Source of the DNA: Trinickia mobilis
GTDB taxonomy: Bacteria > Pseudomonadota > Gammaproteobacteria > Burkholderiales > Burkholderiaceae
Assembly (NCBI RefSeq): GCF_017315705.1
Contig: NZ_JAFLRF010000040.1
Span: forward strand, 5,267 to 56,387
Direction: 5' to 3'
Length of the DNA stretch: 51,121 nucleotides
A program made the translations under genes and the position numbers. A model generated the notes under the pieces. It was not told the origin of the DNA. It saw only the letters and a program-made list of their open reading frames with translations, and searched no databases. Position 1 is the first letter of the stretch, and each line of letters opens with the position of its first letter. This document shows positions 43,996 to 50,857 of the stretch, in pieces.

Positions 43996-45357
43996 ATGGA
44001 AGAGACCAGGACTGTCGATGTACAAACGCTCATCAACGAGCACCCCTTCTCGGGATATCAGTGGCTGGTGTTCGCAATGTGTTTCATCATCGTACTGATG
44101 GACGGCTTCGATACGGCCGCTATTGGCTTCATCGCACCTTCATTGTTGTCGGAATGGAACCTCAGCAAAGCCGCACTGGCACCGGTGTTGAGTGCCGCGC
44201 TTTTCGGCCTCGCGTGCGGTGCGCTGATTTCAGGTCCGATATCGGACCGTTGGGGGCGACGGCTCGTTCTGACCGGCTCGGTACTGCTGTTCAGTCTGGC
44301 GTGTATTGGTTCGGGCTATGCGTCGAATCTGACGGAGCTGACTATGCCGCGCTTTATCACGGGCGTAGGTCTGGGCGCGGCGATGCCCAATGCGGTGACG
44401 CTCATGAGCGAATTCTGCCCGGACAAGCGCCGCTCGACTATCGTCAACCTGATGTTCTGCGGCTTTCCGCTGGGTGCGGCATTCGGTGGCTTCCTTGCGG
44501 CGTGGATGATTCCGCAGTTCGGCTGGCGTAGCGTTCTGCATTTCGGCGGCGCCCTGCCCCTTCTCCTCACCGTGATGCTCGCAATCATGCTGCCTGAGTC
44601 GATTCGCTACATGGTTGCCAAGCAGCAGCCGGTCGAAAAGATTCGCAAGGTTTTGGTTCGTATCAACGATAGCGCCTGGTCTGCGCAGGCGTTCGTCATG
44701 CAGGAAGCCGTGGTGCGTGCGCCCGTTAGTGGCGGCATTCGCATTGTGCTGTCGCGCTCGTACATCCTCGGGTCAGTGCTGTTGTGGCTGTGCTACTTCA
44801 TGGGCCTTGTCATCTTCTACGGCCTCGTGAACTGGATGCCTGTGCTGTTCAAGGAGGCCGGCATGAGCCCTCAGCGCGCAGCAATGATTTCCGCGCTGTT
44901 CCCGTTAGGTGGTGCAGGTACCGTGCTGTGCGGCATGCTGATGGACCGATTCAATCCGAACCGCGTGGTCGCCGCAGCGTATGCGCTTGGCGCGCTCAGC
45001 GTCTTTGCAATCGGCCAGTCAATTGGCAACATCGGCCTGCTGGTGTGCGCGGTCTTTGTCGCCGGCGTGCTCGTCAACACGGCGCAGGCCTCGATGCCGT
45101 CGCTCGCCGCAGCGTACTATCCGACGGCGGGGCGCGGCACAGGCGTGGCATGGATGTTAGGCGTAGGCCGCTTTGGCGGCATTGCCGGTTCGTTTCTCGT
45201 CGCTGAGCTCTCCCGGCAACAGGTCAGCCTGCCGGGCATCTTCACAGTCGTGGCAATCGCAGGGAGCATATCGTGCGTGGCGCTGCTGCTCAAGCAGGCG
45301 ACCAGCTCGCACGCGGTCGTTGCAGACGTGCCGGATGGAGAGTCGCTCGCACACTAG
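43996..45357 (+). CDS. MFS transporter, aromatic acid:H+ symporter (AAHS) family, second copy
   Basis: A 453-residue 12-helix permease. LMDGFDTAAIGFIAPSLL and DRWGRRLVL mark the AAHS family. It is very similar throughout to the protein at 22501-23859. ATG at 43996 follows AGTGAGGATGCA. A 278-base gap separates it from the LysR gene, so it may have its own promoter. It likely imports the acid substrate of the oxygenase pathway. Confidence 0.92.
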   Translation: MEETRTVDVQTLINEHPFSGYQWLVFAMCFIIVLMDGFDTAAIGFIAPSLLSEWNLSKAALAPVLSAALFGLACGALISGPISDRWGRRLVLTGSVLLFSLACIGSGYASNLTELTMPRFITGVGLGAAMPNAVTLMSEFCPDKRRSTIVNLMFCGFPLGAAFGGFLAAWMIPQFGWRSVLHFGGALPLLLTVMLAIMLPESIRYMVAKQQPVEKIRKVLVRINDSAWSAQAFVMQEAVVRAPVSGGIRIVLSRSYILGSVLLWLCYFMGLVIFYGLVNWMPVLFKEAGMSPQRAAMISALFPLGGAGTVLCGMLMDRFNPNRVVAAAYALGALSVFAIGQSIGNIGLLVCAVFVAGVLVNTAQASMPSLAAAYYPTAGRGTGVAWMLGVGRFGGIAGSFLVAELSRQQVSLPGIFTVVAIAGSISCVALLLKQATSSHAVVADVPDGESLAH

Positions 45358-45377
45358 GTGAGCTTCTGAGGGGGCCT

Positions 45378-45397
45378 CTCAGCGGGGCCCCGCTGAG
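45378..45397 (+). terminator. 20-base perfect palindrome after the AAHS transporter
   Basis: CTCAGCGGGG followed directly by CCCCGCTGAG, 21 bases after the transporter stop. It can form a GC-rich hairpin that probably ends the transcript, although no U-tract follows. Confidence 0.45.
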
Positions 45398-45440
45398 CCG
45401 ATTGGCTACACCGGCTAAGGACAATTGCAAGGAGAGCCCC

Positions 45441-45593
45441 GTGACCGAAGCAAGCGCACCTCAATGGAACCTGCCTCAATCCTGGCAATAGAAAAAGTTT
45501 CACCACCTGCACCGCTTCATCGTCGTGCAGGCTGCGGCGATGACTGCCGTCGAAGGTCGCTACTTGGAAGGCGAAGCCCGACGTGCTGCATAA
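45441..45593 (+). pseudogene. Short frame with strong ribosome site, interrupted by an in-frame TAG
   Basis: AAGGAGAGCCCC precedes a GTG at 45441. Sixteen codons (TEASAPQWNLPQSWQ after the start) lead to a TAG at 45489-45491. The same frame then continues for 33 codons (FHHLHRFIVVQAAAM...) to TAA at 45591. It could be a decayed small gene or a 16-residue leader peptide. The family is not recognised. Confidence 0.35.
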
Positions 45594-45610
45594 GTTCAGA
45601 AAAGACAAAG

Positions 45611-45632
45611 CCCCTGAGCGTTGCGTCAGGGG
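45611..45632 (-). terminator. Intrinsic terminator of the DUF4863 gene
   Basis: Stem CCCCTGA / TCAGGGG with an eight-base loop, followed on the minus strand by a T-rich CTTTGTCTTTT tract, 59 bases after the DUF4863 stop. Confidence 0.7.
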
Positions 45633-45690
45633 ATTAGGACACGCACACTTCGACCTGCATGCTCATCCCGTCACTTAACCGACTATGCTC

Positions 45691-46242
45691 TCAGTGCTGC
45701 GGCGGCGTAACGTCGTACGCAATCCGTCCGGCGGGCAGGAAGAACAGTGCGATAACAGCACCGCCCTTGGCTTCAGGGTAGTGGTGGCTTCCCGGCGCCG
45801 GCGCCGTCCAGCCGCCATAGCACCAGCCGCTCGGACCTGCGAGCGCAGCGCCTTCATTGAGCGGCACAACCATGTTGAACTCACCATACGGGTGCGAATG
45901 GTAGTCACCGCGAAAGCTGCCTTCTAGGTTGTTCTGGGTGTTTCCCGTGCTGTCCATCAACACCGCAGTGATGCTGAAGAAAAACGTCTGTGCGCAGGGC
46001 ACAACCAGTCGCGCGCGGCGATAGCGCGGACCGGCGATTTCGACATCGGCGGCCCAGCCTTCTTTCACGCCGATGGTAATCAGTCGCGACACGTCCTTGT
46101 ACAGCTCACTTTCAACGCCGTACTTCGCATTCAGCCATTGCTCGACTTCAGCGCTCGTGGTCATATCCTTGACCTCTTCCAGAAAGAGAATGCAAAGGGC
46201 GACGAGTTCGTCTTTGGCGCTTGCGAATGGGGTCTCAGACAT
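45691..46242 (-). CDS. DUF4863 cupin, 4-hydroxylaminobenzoate lyase (PnbB) family
   Basis: A 183-residue protein. The C-terminal half is a cupin: HSHPYGE gives ligands H115, H117 and E121, and GSHHYPE supplies H153 or H154. As I recall, DUF4863 contains PnbB, which turns 4-hydroxylaminobenzoate into protocatechuate and ammonia. ATG at 46242 follows a strong AAGGAGGAAACCGG. It is convergent with the AAHS transporter and ends in its own terminator. A lyase role with a hydroxylamino- or amino-aromatic intermediate is plausible, but the substrate here is inferred. Confidence 0.8.
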   Translation of the reverse strand: MSETPFASAKDELVALCILFLEEVKDMTTSAEVEQWLNAKYGVESELYKDVSRLITIGVKEGWAADVEIAGPRYRRARLVVPCAQTFFFSITAVLMDSTGNTQNNLEGSFRGDYHSHPYGEFNMVVPLNEGAALAGPSGWCYGGWTAPAPGSHHYPEAKGGAVIALFFLPAGRIAYDVTPPQH

Positions 46243-46588
46243 TCCGGTTTCCTCCTTGGATTGCGCATCCTGCACATCCGACATATGGAGCGTGGCGCTC
46301 ACGTATTGGCGATGGATCAAAAATGCCGGACGCGCTACCGCGTAGTGTGACGATGCCACAAGCTCGCGACCTATAGAAGGGAAACCGTTGCAACACAATA
46401 ATGCACGGCGTGCACAATACTGGCACTCCTGTTGAACACGGCGAAACGGGGGCCTTCGCGCAGCTCCATGGCACGGCGTAGAGGCTGTTCACGCAGCACG
46501 ATTTGGGTGCCTGTGAGACCATTCCGCTTCATCTTCGTATCGACTGCCGCACACCGCCTCATGTGCGTACGTATTTTCCTCGAGCCTC
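46243..46588. other. Divergent intergenic region with a small palindrome
   Basis: About 345 bases between the DUF4863 gene and the methyltransferase-like gene. TGCAC-ggc-GTGCA at 46402-46414 is a candidate regulator site. Nothing else is clear. Confidence 0.45.
46402..46414. promoter_or_regulatory. Palindrome TGCAC-N3-GTGCA, candidate operator
   Basis: Perfect five-base dyad about 160 bases upstream of the DUF4863 start and 175 upstream of the divergent gene. Confidence 0.35.
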
Positions 46589-47197
46589 ATGCAACTGATT
46601 GACCCCAGCCTCTGGCGATTTCTTCCCCTCGTTCACGCAGTCGTATTCGGTTCAACAGCCGTCGTCGGCCGCATCCTGATTGCGAAAAACAGACGACACA
46701 ATGCTGTGTCCTTTTCTCGGGGCGACTCGGCGCGGGACTTCGTCGCCCGATGGTTCTACCTTTGGCTTCCCGTCATCGATGGGCTATTTCTGGCGGTCTA
46801 TGGATTCACGGGGGAGCGCGGGCAGCCAGTGCTGAACCTTGCTGGCCTCGAGTGGGTTCGATTGGTGGGCGTCGCGTGCCTCATCATCTCCCTGATTTGG
46901 GTCGTTGCCTCTCAGGCATCGATGGGTGCCGCCTGGCGAATGGGCGTGGACGCGGACACTCAGACTGAACTCGTCACGTCCGGTCCCTTTGCACTGTCAC
47001 GCAATCCTGTCTATCTTGGTATCAGAGGCACGATGCTTGGCCAGCTGCTCGTCGTCGGGACGTGGCCCGTTCTCGCCATCTGGCTGATGTCGGAACTGCT
47101 GGTCCAGATTCAGGTGCGTTTCGAGGAAGCGCACATGGTGAGGTTGCATGCGCAACGTTATGCCAAGTATTGCGCGCGTGTGCGTCGCTGGCTGTGA
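46589..47197 (+). CDS. Isoprenylcysteine carboxyl methyltransferase-like membrane protein
   Basis: A 202-residue integral membrane protein with about five hydrophobic helices. The C-terminal catalytic-like region (LVTSGPFALSRNPVYLG ... FEEAHMVRLHAQRYAKY) is the ICMT/PEMT signature, with the conserved RNP-Y motif and a late E-E. Bacterial members methylate lipids or small molecules, mostly unknown. ATG at 46589. Confidence 0.82.
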   Translation: MQLIDPSLWRFLPLVHAVVFGSTAVVGRILIAKNRRHNAVSFSRGDSARDFVARWFYLWLPVIDGLFLAVYGFTGERGQPVLNLAGLEWVRLVGVACLIISLIWVVASQASMGAAWRMGVDADTQTELVTSGPFALSRNPVYLGIRGTMLGQLLVVGTWPVLAIWLMSELLVQIQVRFEEAHMVRLHAQRYAKYCARVRRWL

Positions 47198-47511
47198 GAA
47201 CCAATTCTGTTCAAGATTGAATTGAATACATTTCAGCGGCACTCCCGGACGCTGCGCTGAACGTCAAAGACAAGCCCCTGCAGTAGATTCTTCCTCCATA
47301 AATACCAGACATGGAATGTCGTACGTGTCTTGGGCGAAAATCCGGGCAACTCAATCTTCTTCCGCTTCTTGCTCAACCTCAGGGTGCTTTGTCGCCTTGA
47401 GGTTTTCCCTGTTGTTGCTTTTTCTGTCCAACTCTAAGCTCGCCGCCATAGATTCACGCAGGTCGGTTGTATTCGTAGTGCGAAATAATGAATCGTGTTC
47501 AAGGAGACTTC
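47198..47511. other. Leader region of the porin gene
   Basis: About 310 bases without a gene. It probably carries the porin promoter; no clear box was picked out. Confidence 0.35.
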
Positions 47512-48642
47512 ATGAAATACGGCAGGATTGCGGCTGTGGCGGCAGGGATGTTCAGTGCCGCGGCATTTGCTCAAAGCAGCGTCACGCTTTATGGAATCAT
47601 GGACACGGGAGTTGAGTACGTGACCCATGCGAACGCCGCCGGGGACCACTTGATTCGTATGCCCGGTATCACGGGAGAATTGCCTTCGCGCTGGGGCATG
47701 CGCGGCTCTGAAGACCTCGGCAGTGGACTCAAGGCAACGTTCATCCTGGAAAGCGGATTCAACGTGCGTGGCGGCGACTCCGGGCAGGGCGGACGGCTTT
47801 TCGGCCGACAGGCGCTGGTCGGGCTTGAAGGGCCCTGGGGGGCGTTGACCCTTGGCCGCCAGTACACGATGACGTATTGGGCCCTGTCCGATGCCGACAT
47901 TCTCGGACCGGACATCTATGGCATCGGGTCGCTGGATGCCTTCGTGCCGAACGCGCGTAGTGACAACACCGTTGCCTACAAAGGCAAGTTCCACGGCTTT
48001 ACGGTCGGCGCGACATACTCGTTCGGACGGGATAGCGCGGGCACCGGCAATTCGCCGGGTCAGGGCACCTGCGCCGGACAGGTTCCCGGGGATGCAAGCC
48101 AGTGTCGTGAATGGAGCGCGATGCTCAAGTACGACAGCACGTACTTCGGGGTGGCCACGGCTTACGACGAGCAACGCGGCGGCACCAACGCAGCGGCGAA
48201 CTTCTTCGACGGCATCGCGCCGTTCCCGATTACGTCCAGCAGCGACAGGGATGCCCGCCTGCAGGCAAACGGCTACGTCAACTTCGCTGGCGTCAAGGTC
48301 GGTGGCGGATGGATTGGACGCCGCGTCGAGTCGAACGGCCCCGGTGGCAGCGTTCGCTCCAATCTCTTCTACCTCGGCGCGCAATACTACATCACGCCTG
48401 CCTTCGCCATCGACGGCGAAGCGTACCGCGTCGTCGTCCAGCAGCAGGACGCGCGCGCGACGATGGCTAGCCTGCGCGCGACGTACTTCCTCTCCAAGCG
48501 CACGGCCGTCTACGGCAACGTCGCGTATCTCTGGAACAGTGACCACGCTCACTACTCGGTCAGTGCGGGCGGTGGCGGTACTGCGCCGGCCCCAGGCGTG
48601 GGGCAGCTCGGCGCGATTGTGGGTATCCGGCACGCGTTCTGA
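47512..48642 (+). CDS. Outer-membrane porin, Gram-negative OmpC/Burkholderia type
   Basis: A 376-residue porin. The signal peptide MKYGRIAAVAAGMFSAAAFA is cleaved before QSSVTLYGIMDTG, the standard mature start of Burkholderiales porins. WGMRGSEDLGSGLKA and the LGRQYTM turn follow, with the C-terminal GIRHAF ending in Phe for outer-membrane assembly. ATG at 47512 follows AAGGAGACTTC. It lies near the aromatic operon and may admit its substrate, but co-regulation is not shown. Confidence 0.93.
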   Translation: MKYGRIAAVAAGMFSAAAFAQSSVTLYGIMDTGVEYVTHANAAGDHLIRMPGITGELPSRWGMRGSEDLGSGLKATFILESGFNVRGGDSGQGGRLFGRQALVGLEGPWGALTLGRQYTMTYWALSDADILGPDIYGIGSLDAFVPNARSDNTVAYKGKFHGFTVGATYSFGRDSAGTGNSPGQGTCAGQVPGDASQCREWSAMLKYDSTYFGVATAYDEQRGGTNAAANFFDGIAPFPITSSSDRDARLQANGYVNFAGVKVGGGWIGRRVESNGPGGSVRSNLFYLGAQYYITPAFAIDGEAYRVVVQQQDARATMASLRATYFLSKRTAVYGNVAYLWNSDHAHYSVSAGGGGTAPAPGVGQLGAIVGIRHAF

Positions 48643-49056
48643 CCTGGCGCACTCGACACCCTGTATCGGGCATAGCGAGTCTTCCGGTGCCACGGCCCTC
48701 TATGCCCATTTTGCTTGAACGCCCGAGCAAACCCTCTCCAATGCAACGACTCAAAGTCGCCTTACCCGACGGTCCATCGAGGCGTAGTCACGTTCGCTGC
48801 CAGACAGACGGGTGATGGAACTTGCTTGCGATGCCCCACGACTGCAGGCGGTCAATGTGGCAGGCAGCCTAGACCAGCCGGTGCGCGTCGCAGTTCAGGG
48901 CGGCAGCAATGACCCACCCAACGCTGGCTCGCGTCCGCCGAGCTGAACGTCGAGCGCAAGGGCAGTAGGCGTTGTAGACCGCGACAAGGAGGCTTCGCCG
49001 ACCCCATACCCGTGCGTATTAACGATTCGCGTCGTGACGAATTTTGTGGCGGTTGT
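48643..49056. other. Gene-free stretch
   Basis: About 410 bases after the porin. Open frames show no family resemblance, and no clear hairpin or repeat was seen. Confidence 0.35.
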
Positions 49057-49254
49057 TTAATGCTTGTCTTGCGGACGACCGCGAAGATTTTCACGAACGC
49101 GTTTGGCTACCAGGAGAGTCAGGTAGTCCAGGATTCGCGCACCGTCGCTGTACTCGGCCCACGTCTGCGCATACAGCTTCGATACGGTCTCTGTAGGTGT
49201 ATTGGTCTCAGAGGCGATAGCCTTGACGACATCGTCAAAATTGAGCTGGGCCAT
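49057..49254 (-). CDS. DUF3562 small protein, second copy
   Basis: A 65-residue protein (MAQLNFDDVVKAIASETNTP, then VSKLYAQTWAEY and LLVAKRVRENLRG) paralogous to the gene at 24435-24629. ATG at 49254 follows CCAGGAGCGCATT. No G-tract leader here. Function unknown. Confidence 0.8.
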   Translation of the reverse strand: MAQLNFDDVVKAIASETNTPTETVSKLYAQTWAEYSDGARILDYLTLLVAKRVRENLRGRPQDKH

Positions 49255-49430
49255 AATGCGCTCCTGGCGTTCGAAGAGAGGGGGCGGGCGCCTGCGGGAA
49301 GTCGATTAGACGATGTTGCCGACCTGCATGCAAATTGAATCGACCTATCGCTAAGACGAGTCAGTGGTGTTCGTTTTGTCTGCACAGATTCTGTCGTGTA
49401 TCCGACCTGCCAATGCATTCGGGAAAACGC

Positions 49431-49459
49431 TTGACAACAGGATATACGGTTTATATCGT
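49431..49459 (+). promoter_or_regulatory. Candidate promoter of the XRE-like small gene
   Basis: TTGACA at 49431-49436 with AT-rich TTATAT/TATCGT at 49451-49459 as possible -10 elements. The stretch contains near-repeats of TATACGGTTTATA and TATCGTTTATC that may be regulator sites. Confidence 0.45.
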
Positions 49460-49479
49460 TTATCAACCAAGAGATGACC

Positions 49480-49641
49480 ATGAGCGAACCCAGCATCGGG
49501 GTGGCCAGGTTGCTCGGCGTACCGGAAGGTGACGTGACTCTTTGGCGCGCCGGAGTTACCGTTCCGAAGAGTACGGATTGTGAGCGCCTTTCTGAACTTC
49601 TCGACGTGGACGTCGCGTGGCTATGCGCAAGCGAAGCGTAG
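49480..49641 (+). CDS. 53-residue XRE-like helix-turn-helix protein
   Basis: A very small protein, MSEPSIGVARLLGVPEGDVT then LWRAGVTVPKSTDC and LSELLDVDVAWLCASEA. It reads as the core of an XRE/Cro-type helix-turn-helix without the first and last helices. ATG at 49480 with AAGAG six bases upstream; ATG 49474 is an alternative. It has its own promoter-like sequence. It may be a mini-regulator or a gene shortened at both ends. Confidence 0.6.
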   Translation: MSEPSIGVARLLGVPEGDVTLWRAGVTVPKSTDCERLSELLDVDVAWLCASEA

Positions 49642-49701
49642 GCCACAGTATGTCATGGCAGTTCTCATCGGACGCGAGCTCGCAAGCGGTTCGGCTTGTC
49701 G

Positions 49702-49946
49702 CTACTTATCGGCGCGTCCGCTTGGGTCGCGTGTCGGGCCCCTGCCATTGACCGGCATCACGGTCGAAATGGCATGTTTGAAAACAAGTTGCACGCTTGG
49801 ACCAGCTCCAGCAGAACTGCAAACTGGTCAAAGCCGGCCAGTTGACCGCTCAGTCTGATGCCGTTCACAAGGAACACGTTTAGGATGGTCTTGTCCGTTA
49901 CGCGCGCCTGCAGAAAGTCGTCTTGTACGCACGGGCGTGCGGTCAT
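49702..49946 (-). pseudogene. hfq: Hfq-like RNA chaperone, frameshifted
   Basis: From ATG 49946 the frame gives VQDDFLQARV and VFLVNGIRLSGQLAGFDQF, the Sm1 motif of Hfq. After LLE the frame breaks. In a second frame VQLVFKHAISTVMPVNGRG, the Sm2 motif with the diagnostic KHAIST, continues to a stop at 49702. The change lies just after the LLE codons, near 49815-49825: two extra bases or one missing base. Joined length is about 81 residues, normal for Hfq. It is divergent from the housekeeping type, suggesting an accessory copy. Confidence 0.75.
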
Positions 49947-50023
49947 GTTCTGAGGTCAAAGCGATAGGTCCTTCGATTGTACCGACGATTACTGAAGCTG
50001 CCCGCCAGTGCGGAGGAAGTGTG

Positions 50024-50233
50024 TTACTGCGACGCTAGGGCGTCGAGGCGTGCTTCCGCAATCTCGCCCGGGTGTTGGTAGTCGTACGCGTCGAACAACT
50101 GTGAGCATAGCTCAGCAAGTGAAGCAAGGCCCACGGCTTGGTCTGCGTGCTCGACCTCTCCTGCGTTGAGTACGTCATCGAGAACCGGAGCGAGACGGCG
50201 CAGTCGCACGAAAGTGGCGGCGTCAAGTTTCAT
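50024..50233 (-). CDS. Small hypothetical protein
   Basis: A 69-residue, leucine-rich, predicted helical protein (MKLDAATFVRLRRLAPVLDD ... LAELCSQLFDAYDYQHPGE). ATG at 50233 has a strong AGGAGGTCC site, supporting it as a real gene. I do not recognise the family. An 11-base G run (minus strand) lies about 100 bases upstream. Confidence 0.6.
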   Translation of the reverse strand: MKLDAATFVRLRRLAPVLDDVLNAGEVEHADQAVGLASLAELCSQLFDAYDYQHPGEIAEARLDALASQ

Positions 50234-50331
50234 GTTGGACCTCCTGTGGCCAGACGGTGGAGCGCACCCCGAATCGACCACCCCCAAGGCGATGCTTACC
50301 GTTCGTTTGCTTGGCTCGCGCTTCATGATGT

Positions 50332-50342
50332 CCCCCCCCCCC
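50332..50342. repeat. Homopolymer run of 11 C
   Basis: Eleven consecutive C, G11 on the minus strand, about 100 bases upstream of the small gene at 50024-50233. Confidence 0.9.
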
Positions 50343-50450
50343 AGATTGCGAACATGAGACGCGGAGCCGGCCGGGGGCCGGCGCCGCGATAGTCTGCAAG
50401 ACTATGTCCCAATCCTGGCCTTTCAAGCTTGACGCAACGCTGACCAACAC

Positions 50451-50491
50451 GTTACAGATTTGTAATCTACGCCTGATTGCGAATCTGTAAC
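50451..50491. promoter_or_regulatory. Inverted repeat with a TTACA-N6-TGTAA-type box
   Basis: GTTACAGATT (50451-50460) and AATCTGTAAC (50482-50491) form a ten-base perfect dyad. Within it TTACAGATTTGTAATC (50452-50467) resembles response-regulator boxes of the CopR/CzcR/QseB type. Binding is inferred. Confidence 0.5.
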
Positions 50492-50620
50492 TCCACGGTC
50501 ACTCCGTCGATACGACGCGCGGTCAAGGCTGACACCGTTGTCAACCTTGTGCGCAAACTTCTTGACGCCGTGCGGAAGCAATAGCGCACCGCCCCACTGA
50601 ACGCCCCCCCCAACAAACGA

Positions 50621-50857
50621 CTATTGACGCGGTGGCGGTGGAAGCGGCGGAAGTGGCGGAACCGCTGGAGGCGGCGGCCGATGCGGAGGCGACCGATGGC
50701 GATAGCGCCGTGGTGGGGGCAGCGGCCTGCACCTGCGAACAAGGTGACCGTGCACCCAGACACGCCGGCATTCCATGCGCTGACGCGCGACGGCCTCAAC
50801 AGGCAAGACGAAGACCGTGGTTGCGACCAGTAATGCGGCCAGTATGCCTTTGTGCAT
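50621..50857 (-). CDS. Small exported proline-rich protein
   Basis: A 78-residue precursor. The signal peptide MHKGILAALLVATTVFVLPV ends at AVA before RQRMECRRVWVHG. The mature part has two cysteines (ECRR ... RRCRPL) and a tail of Pro-rich repeats (PPPRRYRHRSPPHRPPPP). Similar tiny periplasmic proteins with a VWVxGH-RRC core occur widely in Burkholderia with unknown function. ATG at 50857 follows CGGAGATTT. Confidence 0.7.
   Translation of the reverse strand: MHKGILAALLVATTVFVLPVEAVARQRMECRRVWVHGHLVRRCRPLPPPRRYRHRSPPHRPPPPAVPPLPPLPPPPRQ

Larger units (their letters stand above)
45358..45690. other. Convergent intergenic region with palindromes and a stop-interrupted short frame
   Basis: Between the transporter and the convergent DUF4863 gene. 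It holds the palindrome 45378-45397, the short frame 45441-45593 and the terminator 45611-45632. Confidence 0.55.
50234..50620. other. Regulatory-looking intergenic region
   Basis: About 390 bases with the C11 run (50332-50342) and the inverted repeat cluster 50451-50491. No gene was supported. Confidence 0.5.

Noticed and set aside
22501-45357. Similarity of the two AAHS carriers as an assembly duplication
   Set aside because: The two genes differ at many positions and have different neighbours, so they are true paralogues.
47434-48693. 419-codon minus-strand frame opposite the porin
   Set aside because: Composition is shadow-like; the plus strand has a signal peptide, a ribosome site and the C-terminal Phe of porins.
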